Positions 1 through 6,034 of a DNA stretch of 64,000 nucleotides are shown here, piece by piece. Location: contig CP129479.1 of the NCBI GenBank assembly GCA_030583865.1, forward strand, positions 1,884,819 to 1,948,818. Reading direction: 5' to 3'. The notes beneath the pieces are model-generated. The model was not told the DNA's origin. It was given only the letters and a program-made list of their open reading frames with translations, and made no database searches. Origin of the DNA: Thermodesulfobacteriota bacterium. Lineage in GTDB: Bacteria > Desulfobacterota > GWC2-55-46. Position 1 is the first letter of the stretch. Each line of letters opens with the position of its first letter. A program made the position numbers and the translations under genes.

Positions 1-277
1 CCCTGTCAAGGGCCGGCGTGAGTTCATTCAGCGCTACTGCCGAGTTTCCGAGCACGAGGCTCAGGTCTGACTTCAGAGTCAGGTAAAGCGGCTCCTCGGG
101 CCGCTCCTGCGGCGCGGCGTTTGAAGCCGGTAAGTCGACCGGCACGTCGACCGTTGCGAGAGGGGCGGCGACCATGAAGATTATGAGGAGGACGAGCATA
201 ACGTCTATGAATGGAGTGACGTTTATCTCATGGTTCTCGCTTAGGCCGTCGTCGCTGCGGTCGAGCATTACGCCCAT
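1..277 (-). CDS. exbD: ExbD/TolR-family biopolymer transport protein (5' complete, 3' cut by window edge)
   Basis: The reverse strand encodes a protein that starts at 277 and runs off the window at base 1. After a short cytoplasmic start it shows the family signature HEINVTPFIDVMLVLLIIFM, where the Asp in the single membrane helix carries protons, followed by a periplasmic region (LYLTLKSDLSLVLG). ExbD works with ExbB to energise TonB- or Tol-type outer-membrane processes using the proton motive force. The start codon overlaps the end of the upstream exbB by about 10 bases, so the two are translationally coupled. Together with Fur-like boxes and a feoB remnant upstream, this favours a TonB/iron role over TolR, although TolR cannot be excluded from the fragment. 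Confidence 0.9.
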   Translation of the reverse strand, partial: MGVMLDRSDDGLSENHEINVTPFIDVMLVLLIIFMVAAPLATVDVPVDLPASNAAPQERPEEPLYLTLKSDLSLVLGNSAVALNELTPALDR

Positions 278-1098
278 GAGCCCTCCTCGGCCCCGGACGG
301 CCCCGCGCCCCTATCCATGTCGCGGGAGACGAGCTTTTGTATCTCAGAAGACACATCGGCCAGTTCCGCCTTCGTTTCCGATATCGAGCGCGCGAAATGG
401 TTGTAGATGACTACCGCCGGGATTGCGGCGATAAGCCCGGCGGCGGTCGCAAGAAGCGCCTCGGCAATGCCGGGCGCGACGACCGCCAGATTGGTCGTCT
501 GGGTTTTCGATATACCGATAAAGCTGTTCATTATCCCCCAAACCGTGCCGAACAGGCCGACAAACGGCGCGGTCGAACCGATGGTGGCCAGAACGCCCGT
601 GCCGGTCTTGAGACGCCTCCCAGCGGACGCCTCAACCCGTTCGAGACTCAGCGCGACGCGTTCCTTTACGCTTGTGTTTGAACGGGAGCCCCCGGACAGG
701 CGCAGCTCGGATTTGGCGGCGTGGAGGAGCTCACCGGCCTCGCCACCCTTCACGCGTGCGGCAGCTTCTTCAAGCGAGGCGGCATTCCGCAGGTCCTCGA
801 CGGAGCGGCAAATCCTCTTTTTAGCCGAAGACAGCTCTCTCGTCTTCGCGATCCAGACTGTCCATGTGAGCACGGACGCAAGGACCAACCCGGCCATCAC
901 GGCCTTAACGACGGCGTCAGCCGCCATGAACATTCCGGAGATCGAAAGGTCATGCGGGATAGATGTCTCTGCCGACGCATCAACAGCACCGAAAAGCATG
1001 GCAGGCAATACATAAAATATGAGCCTGCTTAAGCCCGGGGGCTTGATTACGGGACGGAAAGCCTTCTTTAATTTGAATAATAATGTTCCATATCTCAT
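268..1098 (-). CDS. exbB: ExbB/TolQ-family (MotA/TolQ/ExbB) proton channel protein
   Basis: The 276-residue protein has an N-terminal hydrophobic segment (about residues 25-43, possibly a signal peptide), a second helix near 60-80, a charged cytoplasmic domain, and the conserved MotA/TolQ/ExbB pair of helices at the C-terminus (GSTAPFVGLFGTVWGIMNSF, then LLATAAGLIAAIPAVVIYN). ExbB forms the inner-membrane channel complex with ExbD that powers TonB-dependent transport. The start at 1098 has a GAAGGGA-like ribosome site about 7 bases upstream. A Fur-box-like site lies some 310 bases upstream (near 1411-1433), which would make it iron-responsive. The extra N-terminal stretch is longer than in minimal TolQ proteins and is typical of ExbB1-type proteins with a periplasmic lead. 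Confidence 0.9.
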   Translation of the reverse strand: MRYGTLLFKLKKAFRPVIKPPGLSRLIFYVLPAMLFGAVDASAETSIPHDLSISGMFMAADAVVKAVMAGLVLASVLTWTVWIAKTRELSSAKKRICRSVEDLRNAASLEEAAARVKGGEAGELLHAAKSELRLSGGSRSNTSVKERVALSLERVEASAGRRLKTGTGVLATIGSTAPFVGLFGTVWGIMNSFIGISKTQTTNLAVVAPGIAEALLATAAGLIAAIPAVVIYNHFARSISETKAELADVSSEIQKLVSRDMDRGAGPSGAEEGSWA

Positions 1099-1410
1099 AT
1101 GCGATCCCTTCCATGGCTGAAAAAACCGATGTCGCCTTCATGTTCCGGGTCCTTTTACCGTGCGGGCGGAAGCGCGGCGGCGGACAAAGGAGGAGGAAAA
1201 TCCGCCGCCGCGCTTCACACCCTGCCCCTTCTCTCCACTCCAGGAGTCCCCGGTCCTGTAGCGGAGCTGGTTCGAGGGGAGGCCGCGCCTGCAACTCACA
1301 TGCAGGCAGGGCCAACGGCTTAAGCCCTTGATACCCTCATTTATTACGCCCGAGAAGGAACTGCCCCCATTGCCTTGCGCCCGACTTAAGTCTCAATCGG
1401 ACCAATTCTG
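1099..1410. other. Intergenic leader upstream of exbB
   Basis: No convincing gene. On the minus strand this would be the 5' leader of exbB. It contains a perfect 7-bp stem with a 7-base loop at 1287-1307 (GCCTGCA / TGCAGGC). No riboswitch consensus was recognised. Confidence 0.4.
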
Positions 1411-1433
1411 AAATTGAATATCATTTTCATTTT
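1411..1433 (-). promoter_or_regulatory. Fur-box-like site upstream of exbB
   Basis: On the minus strand the site reads GAAAATGATATTCAATTTC, a good match to the 19-bp Fur consensus built from repeated GATAAT/NAT(A/T)AT units. It lies in an AT-rich patch within an otherwise GC-rich window, upstream of exbB-exbD. Fur would repress when iron is sufficient. Predicted from sequence only. Confidence 0.55.
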
Positions 1434-1511
1434 GTGGCGTCAAGCTGTTTTTTTTAGTGAGCTGCCAATCCTTAGTCGGTTTTTATTTTCCAAGCGAGAG
1501 TTTGTTCTGGT

Positions 1512-1970
1512 TTACTGGGGGTTTTCCTGCCGGGGGCGCTTAATGCCCCTGGCTTCTGACTCGAAGCCGAGGAGCATGGACATGAATGAATTTCCGTGGA
1601 GACCAGCTGAGTTCACGACTCTGTCGAAGACGATCGCGGCCATAGCCATGTACTTGCTTTTAGATGTAGCTTTTAATATCATCGCGAATATCTCGCCACG
1701 AACACGAGCGCGAACCCTACCCCGGTGAGTGTGCCTTTGGTAACAAGCGGGACCGTCCAGTCGGGGCGTATGCGGCCGCCATGACCGCTGCCCGCCCGCC
1801 TGCCGAACGGTCCCGCTGTTACGCCGTCTGGCCAGCCCACAAAAGGCTTACGCCGTCAAATGCGAGTTTGAATATGACCCACATGTCAGCTAAAATGAGC
1901 GGGGCCAAGCACCCTGTTCAATACTATCGAGTCCGTCTTTTCCGCCAGTTCCACTTTCGCGCTAAGGTAA
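1512..1970 (-). pseudogene. feoB: Decayed feoB (ferrous iron permease) fragment
   Basis: Broken minus-strand reading frames give recognisable FeoB membrane-domain pieces in the right order: KTDSIVLNRVLGP followed by MWVIFKLAF (compare FeoB 'DRVLxHPVLGPLIF...VFQLTF'), then GPFG...WTVPLVTKGTLTGVGFALVF, then KYMAMAAIVFDRVVNSAGLHG and NSFMSMLLGFE...GI...ENP (compare 'GYMARAAFxMDRLMRKxGLHGKSFIPMLxGF...IMATRTxENP'). Stops and frameshifts separate the pieces, and the G-domain and the C-terminal half are missing. FeoB imports Fe(II) across the inner membrane; this copy cannot. It sits downstream of a strong Fur-like site and beside exbB/exbD, so this was once an iron-acquisition locus. Confidence 0.65.
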
Positions 1971-1974
1971 CCAT

Positions 1975-2130
1975 CTAAAGACACTTGCTGCAACAACCTT
2001 CCATGTCGATACCGAACCAGGACGCAATTTCGTCTGGACCCAGGCTCTGCAGCTCAAGCCCCTTTGAATCGGTTATCCTCTGCAAAGGCAGATAAACATT
2101 GCGCCCTCCTTTTTTGAAAATAATATTCAT
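1975..2130 (-). CDS. Small Cys-rich protein of 51 residues under a Fur-like box
   Basis: An open frame from ATG (2130) to TAG (1975) gives a 51-residue product beginning MNIIFKKGGR and ending GIDMEGCCSKCL. The CC-x-x-C tail could bind a metal or iron-sulfur species. A GGAGG motif lies inside the frame rather than before it, so the true start is uncertain: the RBS-like motif would serve a different, very short frame. The frame lies immediately upstream of the feoB remnant and may be a small feo-associated protein or part of the decayed operon. No family was recognised. Coding status is inferred from an uninterrupted frame with plausible composition. Confidence 0.4.
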   Translation of the reverse strand: MNIIFKKGGRNVYLPLQRITDSKGLELQSLGPDEIASWFGIDMEGCCSKCL

Positions 2131-2139
2131 TTTCAATTA
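2114..2139 (-). promoter_or_regulatory. Fur-box-like palindrome upstream of the feo remnant
   Basis: The minus strand reads TTGAAAATGAATATTATTTTCAA, a near-perfect palindrome matching the Fur consensus better than the site at 1411. It overlaps the possible ATG of the 51-residue frame, which suggests either that the frame starts further in or that the site covers the transcription start. Confidence 0.6.
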
Positions 2140-2182
2140 AAAGTCAGGCACAATAAAAAACACCGGGAGCCAACTATGCATT

Positions 2183-2223
2183 CACAGGACCCCTTTTCCA
2201 TCAAACAGAAAAGGGGTCCTGTG
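2183..2223. terminator. Perfect 16-bp hairpin after the Fic transcription unit
   Basis: CACAGGACCCCTTTTC and its exact complement are separated by a 9-base loop. It lies just past the TAG at 2230 that ends the frame trailing the Fic gene. There is no T-tract on the minus strand, so it may be an RNA-end-protecting hairpin or a mobile-element end rather than a classical intrinsic terminator. Confidence 0.5.
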
Positions 2224-2229
2224 TCTGTT

Positions 2230-2412
2230 CTAGTAGCCGTAGAACTGGTTTGTGGGGCTGCTTTGGTAATATTCGTATATTACGCTAAAGGCTGGCTTTA
2301 ATTCTTTCAAGGCCGTTTTAACCCATTCAAACCCGATTATCTCTTCTCCGACATGCCCGCTGGAATCGTCGCAGTTCCCAGCGGCGCATGCGTTTAAGTC
2401 CGGCCAGCTTTG
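2230..2412 (-). other. 60-codon open extension in frame after the Fic stop codon
   Basis: Directly after the TGA of the Fic gene (2413-2415) the same frame stays open for 60 codons to a TAG at 2230. The predicted peptide has protein-like composition, for example GHVGEEIIGFEWVKTALKEL followed by PAFSVIYEYYQSS and ending NQFYGY. It contains no ATG or GTG, so it is either a read-through tail, the C-terminus of a gene whose 5' part was replaced, or chance. A hairpin follows at 2183-2223. Confidence 0.35.
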
Positions 2413-3594
2413 TCACTGCCCTGGCAATCCGGCGCCCCGGTTCATTATATCGATGTAACGCGTATAGCTAAAAAGCCGGTTGCGCCTTTTGGCGGTCAAC
2501 TCCCGCACGATACCAAGACGCTCCAGATGGCCCAGACACTTGTTGACCGTGGCCGGAGTTATGCCGGTCTTGTCCACCAGATAGCCTGCTGATGCAATTG
2601 GATGCTCCATCAAGGCTCGGTACACCTGTAAGGTGGAAGCCGCAGCCCTGCCAAGTCCGAGGACCTTGGCACGGTCCTTGTTCGATAGGTCGAGAAGCTG
2701 CTGGGCCGTTTCCACCGCCTGGGTCGCGGTAACAACTACCGCCTCCGCGAAAAAATCGAGCCAAGCTTCCCAGTCACCTGTCAGGCGGACGTTATTCAGC
2801 AGTTCGTAGTAGTATTGCCGATGCGTCTTGAAGTAGAGGCTCAGGTAGAGCATCGGGGAGCGCAATACCTTCTGCTCGCACAAGAGCAGCGTTATCAATA
2901 GGCGGCCAAGACGGCCGTTACCGTCCAGAAATGGATGGATGGTCTCGAATTGCACATGAGCCAACGCCGCTTTTAGCAGCACTGGCGTAGGCTCGGGCTT
3001 ATCGTGCAGGAACAATTCAAGTTTGCCCATGCACTCCATTACCCGCTCGGCCGGAGGCGGAACGAAGGCGGCGTTGCCAGGCCGCGTTCCTCCAATCCAG
3101 TTCTGGCTGCGCCTGAACTCGCCCGGCGTCTGATTGCTGCCGCGCCCCCTGGCCAGCAACACGCCGTGAATCTCTTTGATGAGACGCAGCGACAACGGAA
3201 AACCATCAGCCAACCGGTTCAGCCCATAATTCAGGGCGGCAACATAGTTGCTGACCTCCTGGACATCGTCAAGCGGTACACCCGGCTCCAGATCAAGCTC
3301 AAATAACAGCAGGTCGGAGAGCGATGACTGCGTTCCCTCAATCATGGAGGAGAGCACAGCCTCCTTGCGGACATACATGTAAAGAAAGCGCGAAGTGTCC
3401 TGTAGCAGCGTGGAGACGCTGTCTAACCGGCCGAGCGCCAGCAAAGCCTGGTCAAACCTGTTACGCAGTTCCGGTGTCCAGTCGACGGACGGGCGCGGCG
3501 GTAGCGGCGCGGGTACAAAGGCCTTGACCTTCTCACCCACGGTAGACACAGTCACATAATGTCCTTGGAGCTCTCGCTTCATTTGTCCTGCCAC
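2413..3594 (-). CDS. Fic-domain AMP-transferase with C-terminal winged helix
   Basis: A 393-residue protein with the Fic signature HPFLDGNGRLGRLL (about residues 217-230); the His is the catalytic base and the Asp binds metal. These enzymes move AMP or another phosphate-containing group from a nucleotide onto hydroxyl residues of target proteins. An inhibitory-helix motif SSMIEGTQSS (about residues 82-91) lies N-terminal to the core, which makes it a class II, self-restrained Fic protein. The C-terminal 90 residues (TLQVYRALMEHPIASAGYLV onward, ending in RRNRLFSYTRY) look like a winged helix, a common architecture in this family. It stands alone on the minus strand behind an AT-rich promoter containing a 15-bp inverted repeat, consistent with autoregulation. 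Target unknown. Confidence 0.9.
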   Translation of the reverse strand: MAGQMKRELQGHYVTVSTVGEKVKAFVPAPLPPRPSVDWTPELRNRFDQALLALGRLDSVSTLLQDTSRFLYMYVRKEAVLSSMIEGTQSSLSDLLLFELDLEPGVPLDDVQEVSNYVAALNYGLNRLADGFPLSLRLIKEIHGVLLARGRGSNQTPGEFRRSQNWIGGTRPGNAAFVPPPAERVMECMGKLELFLHDKPEPTPVLLKAALAHVQFETIHPFLDGNGRLGRLLITLLLCEQKVLRSPMLYLSLYFKTHRQYYYELLNNVRLTGDWEAWLDFFAEAVVVTATQAVETAQQLLDLSNKDRAKVLGLGRAAASTLQVYRALMEHPIASAGYLVDKTGITPATVNKCLGHLERLGIVRELTAKRRNRLFSYTRYIDIMNRGAGLPGQ

Positions 3595-3609
3595 GAACCT
3601 AAAATAAGA

Positions 3610-3655
3610 TATCTTGTTATTTTAATTTAAAGCCAAATCATAAAATAACAAGATA
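3610..3655. promoter_or_regulatory. 15-bp perfect inverted repeat, likely operator of the Fic gene
   Basis: TATCTTGTTATTTTA at 3610-3624 is exactly complementary to 3641-3655, with a 16-base AT-rich spacer. It lies 15-60 bases upstream of the Fic start. It is a plausible two-half-site operator for the winged helix at the end of the Fic protein. Confidence 0.5.
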
Positions 3656-3863
3656 GAAAACAAAAAGCAAGGGCATTTTCTAACTTAAGAGTCAACTCTG
3701 AAATTGTATTAATTTTGTATTAGATTTGGCGGCAGACAGTGGAATTCTACAGCCTCGTTTGACTCCTAAGAAAATCTCGCAACCCCTTGGTTCATAAGGC
3801 AAAACGTAAAATCAAGTCTGATACCGGGGAGTTACGATTTTTTGCCTCAAACAGCCTGGCAGT

Positions 3864-3900
3864 CTTGAGGTCAGGGGTTCGATCCCCCTCTGCTCCACCA
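3864..3900 (+). pseudogene. 3' end of a tRNA or tmRNA (integration scar)
   Basis: The stretch contains a T-arm (AGGGG TTCGATC CCCCT) followed by an acceptor strand CTGCTCC, discriminator A and CCA. The matching 5' acceptor half (GGAGCAG) and an anticodon arm are absent upstream. Such 3' remnants arise when an element integrates into and later leaves a tRNA or tmRNA gene. The broken integrase immediately downstream supports this. Confidence 0.65.
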
Positions 3901-3904
3901 AGAA

Positions 3905-3941
3905 AAACAAGGGGTTACGCGTTAAGCGTAGCCCCTTGTTT
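3905..3941. terminator. Hairpin terminator after the tRNA remnant
   Basis: AAACAAGGGGTTACGC and GCGTAGCCCCTTGTTT pair (one G-T) around a 5-base loop, ending in TTTC. It would terminate transcription from either side. Confidence 0.6.
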
Positions 3942-3944
3942 CTT

Positions 3945-4120
3945 TGGACTGTTGCAGCTTTATCCAGCACCTCTACCCAGTCCCTCAAGCTCTCGGGTAA
4001 TGATGCGAATACCTCTGTGTCATTTTTATATCCTTATGCCCCAAGCTTCGCTATCTTGTATAGATCTACACCGGCCTGGGCAAGCCCTTGTGGCGAAGGT
4101 ATGGCGGAGGTCAAGGATGC
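3945..4120 (-). pseudogene. Tyrosine recombinase (phage integrase) C-terminal remnant
   Basis: Three minus-strand frames together give the classic catalytic end of a tyrosine integrase: LDLRHTFATR (H-x-x-R box), then LAQAGVDLYKIAKL, then KDIKMTQRYSHHYP carrying the nucleophilic Tyr region, then ESLRDWVEVLDKAA. At least two frameshifts and a deletion within the 'LLGH' segment break it. The end faces the tRNA 3' remnant, the usual arrangement at an attachment site, so it marks a decayed integrative element. Confidence 0.7.
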
Positions 4121-4151
4121 GGCTGCCATTGGATTGCGCTGCAACCAGAAT

Positions 4152-4310
4152 AGGGGTCCGCCTTCGCGCGGACTCTGGATTTGGTCCTGTTCTTAGACCG
4201 CTCTTCTTCGCTCAGTTCTCTATTGCGACAGCCCTTCTTCTGGGTAAAGTCCCTAGCCTTCGGCGCATGCTCCCGGATAATGCTGCCTTGCCGCGAGTCG
4301 CCCCATACCC
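4152..4310 (-). mobile_element. IS5-family transposase C-terminal fragment
   Basis: A minus-strand frame reads GDSRQGSIIREHAPKARDF, then TQKKGCRNRELSEEERSKNR, then TKSRVRAKADP. This resembles the end of IS5-type DDE transposases (NRxLTEEEKxRNRxxSRVRAxVEH). It is cut at both ends and abuts the integrase remnant and the pilin gene, so the insertion sequence is only a relic. Confidence 0.6.
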
Positions 4311-4337
4311 GCGTTTCGATGGCCCACCCGCTTTACC

Positions 4338-4805
4338 TCAAGTGATCGAAGCCCTTCCGCTAGTGGCGTTCAGGTTTATGCGGAACCTTACTGCCGCGTA
4401 CGGGTCCTTTATGCAGAGGGTCGCGGCCTGGGCCGAGCCGTTGGGCTTGAATGTGATGTTCAGGCCCGCGGTGCTGACGCAGGCGTCTCCGCTCGCGTAA
4501 TTCGCGCTCCGGGGAAGCTCCGTCCACTGCCTTACAGGCGTCCATACGTTGCTGCCCGAGGGGCGGTCGCCCCTGGCCAGCCTGAACCTCTTTGATGCGA
4601 AATCAACCTCCACCCTGTGCTCAAGGTTCGTGGACATGGCTAGCTGCTTGCAGTCCCTGAGCCCGGCAAGCATGCTCCAGGCCGCCTCCTTGAACTCAAG
4701 CGATTGCGACCACCTGTAGAGCGACGGGACCGCTATGGCCGCGAGCACGCCTGCTATGCCGATGGCGATTATCGTCTCGACGAGCGAATACCCGCTATTC
4801 CGCAT
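4338..4805 (-). CDS. FimT/GspH-type minor pilin
   Basis: A 155-residue protein beginning MRNSGYSLVETIIAIGIAG, with a prepilin-peptidase site (G before Y, Glu at mature position 5) and the hydrophobic helix that anchors pseudopilins. The body has FimT/GspH-like features (AAWSMLAGLRDCKQLAMSTN, then VEVDFASKRFRL). It is the last gene of the minor-pilin operon, read after the lipoprotein gene with an 11-base overlap (4795-4805). It probably joins the tip-initiation complex of the type IV pilus. Its 3' end lies close to the IS5 relic, but the reading frame appears complete. Confidence 0.85.
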   Translation of the reverse strand: MRNSGYSLVETIIAIGIAGVLAAIAVPSLYRWSQSLEFKEAAWSMLAGLRDCKQLAMSTNLEHRVEVDFASKRFRLARGDRPSGSNVWTPVRQWTELPRSANYASGDACVSTAGLNITFKPNGSAQAATLCIKDPYAAVRFRINLNATSGRASIT

Positions 4806-5667
4806 CCTGCCCCTCCTTTCCGACGGAAAGCCTGAACGACTGGAGAGCGCTCCCGCCGTGGCCGTCGTCCGCTGATATCACGACCTCGGCCTGGCCCTCG
4901 CCGCCCTTTGCCTCCCATTCGAGCCTGTTGCCGTTAAGCGTCATGCCCTCGGGCTTTTTTTCAAGAGTGAAGCTTACCTCGTCGCCGTCCGGGTCAATGG
5001 CCTTTACCTCGTAGATAAAGAGCCCGGAAAACTCGGCGGGCGGAGACGATACGAAGCGGGGCGGGGAATTCGCCGCGGAGATGCCCGGGACCTCGAAAGG
5101 CTCGCTCTCGTCGTCGCCGTCAAAGGCGGCCACCCTTAATGAAATCTCCTCTCCGCGCCTCACGTGCTCCCCGGAAAGGGCCTCCCCGTAAAACCGCTCG
5201 CCGTTGACAGACCAGACGAAATCATAGCTGAGGAGGTCGTTATCCGGGTCGTGCCCCTGGGCCTCCGCCGAAATCCCGGTGCCGGAGCCAAAGACCTCAG
5301 GCCGTATCCTTACGGATAATATCGAGGGGGGCATGTTCGCGGCCACGGTCTCGGCAGATGATTCCATGCCCCCGGCCCCTGCCGTGACCCTTATCGTATC
5401 GCCTTTCCTGAACGTGCCTTTCCCGAGCGTGTCGCCGTCCGCTTCGACTGCCTCGCCGTTTACCTCCCAGAGGAACTCGACCTCTCCGGCCTGCCCGCTT
5501 ACGACGGCTCTTACCTCGGCTCCAGCGCTCGGGCGCTCAGGCGCGAGAACGACAGAAAAGGCGCCCTGGTTTTCATCCGTCAGGGTCCAGGGCTCCTCGG
5601 GCGCGCTATCGCCTTTACAGCCAAACGCGAGGGCCAAAGGCGCCAGGAGAAGCAGGAGCCGGAACAT
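4795..5667 (-). CDS. Lipoprotein with tandem Ig/cadherin-like domains, in the pilus operon
   Basis: From the chosen ATG at 5667 the protein has 290 residues and a clear lipoprotein signal, MFRLLLLLAPLALAFGC. The rest looks like three to four beta-sandwich repeats marked by acidic linkers (GHDPDNDLLSYDFVWSVNGE, then KAIDPDGDEVSF, then SADDGHGGSALQSFRLSV), the pattern of PKD/cadherin-type modules that bind calcium. The frame is open further upstream (ATG at 5712), but that would overlap the preceding gene and spoil the signal peptide. It sits between the PilY2-like gene and the FimT-like pilin, so a role anchoring or presenting the PilY1/minor pilin complex is likely. No closer family was recognised. 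Confidence 0.8.
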   Translation of the reverse strand: MFRLLLLLAPLALAFGCKGDSAPEEPWTLTDENQGAFSVVLAPERPSAGAEVRAVVSGQAGEVEFLWEVNGEAVEADGDTLGKGTFRKGDTIRVTAGAGGMESSAETVAANMPPSILSVRIRPEVFGSGTGISAEAQGHDPDNDLLSYDFVWSVNGERFYGEALSGEHVRRGEEISLRVAAFDGDDESEPFEVPGISAANSPPRFVSSPPAEFSGLFIYEVKAIDPDGDEVSFTLEKKPEGMTLNGNRLEWEAKGGEGQAEVVISADDGHGGSALQSFRLSVGKEGQDAE

Positions 5668-5689
5668 CCGGCCCGCAAATGACTCGACC

Positions 5690-6034
5690 TCAGGGCGACT
5701 GCATGAAATCATACCTCTTCTTCCCTTCCCTGCCTTCGGGCAGTATGTATATCTTTTCAGCCTCGATGCTCCCGTCCGGATAAGGCACGCCTTCCACATA
5801 GACCCTCTTTTTCGGTTCGAGGCTGTAATAGGCGGCCTCCCTGCCCGATGCGTCGTAAAAAGAGGTCTCATGCGTGACGGCCACCCTGTGTCGCTCGTTA
5901 AGGACGAAACCCGGGCCGTCGAAGCCGCTCACCACACCCTTCAGAAATTTGTATTCGGCGATGCCGCTCTCCTCCGCGCCGCACGCCGTGGCGAAGGCAA
6001 GGAGGATTATCCCAATCCAAAACGCGTTCCTCAT
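5690..6034 (-). CDS. Small exported protein, PilY2-like position
   Basis: A 114-residue protein with a signal peptide ending ILLAFATACGAEE, possibly a lipobox (ATAC). The mature part is a small beta-rich domain (LKGVVSGFDGPGFVLNER ... VYVEGVPYPDGSIEAEKIYI) reminiscent of OB-fold or DUF5666-type modules. It directly follows pilY1 (the stop of pilY1 and this start overlap by one base), the position occupied by pilY2 in Pseudomonas. Homology to PilY2 is suggested by position and size, not by a decisive motif. Confidence 0.7.
   Translation of the reverse strand: MRNAFWIGIILLAFATACGAEESGIAEYKFLKGVVSGFDGPGFVLNERHRVAVTHETSFYDASGREAAYYSLEPKKRVYVEGVPYPDGSIEAEKIYILPEGREGKKRYDFMQSP

Noticed and set aside
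1414-1728. Plus-strand open frame of 104 codons
   Set aside because: It overlaps the Fur-like site and the feoB relic on the other strand; no family or start signal.
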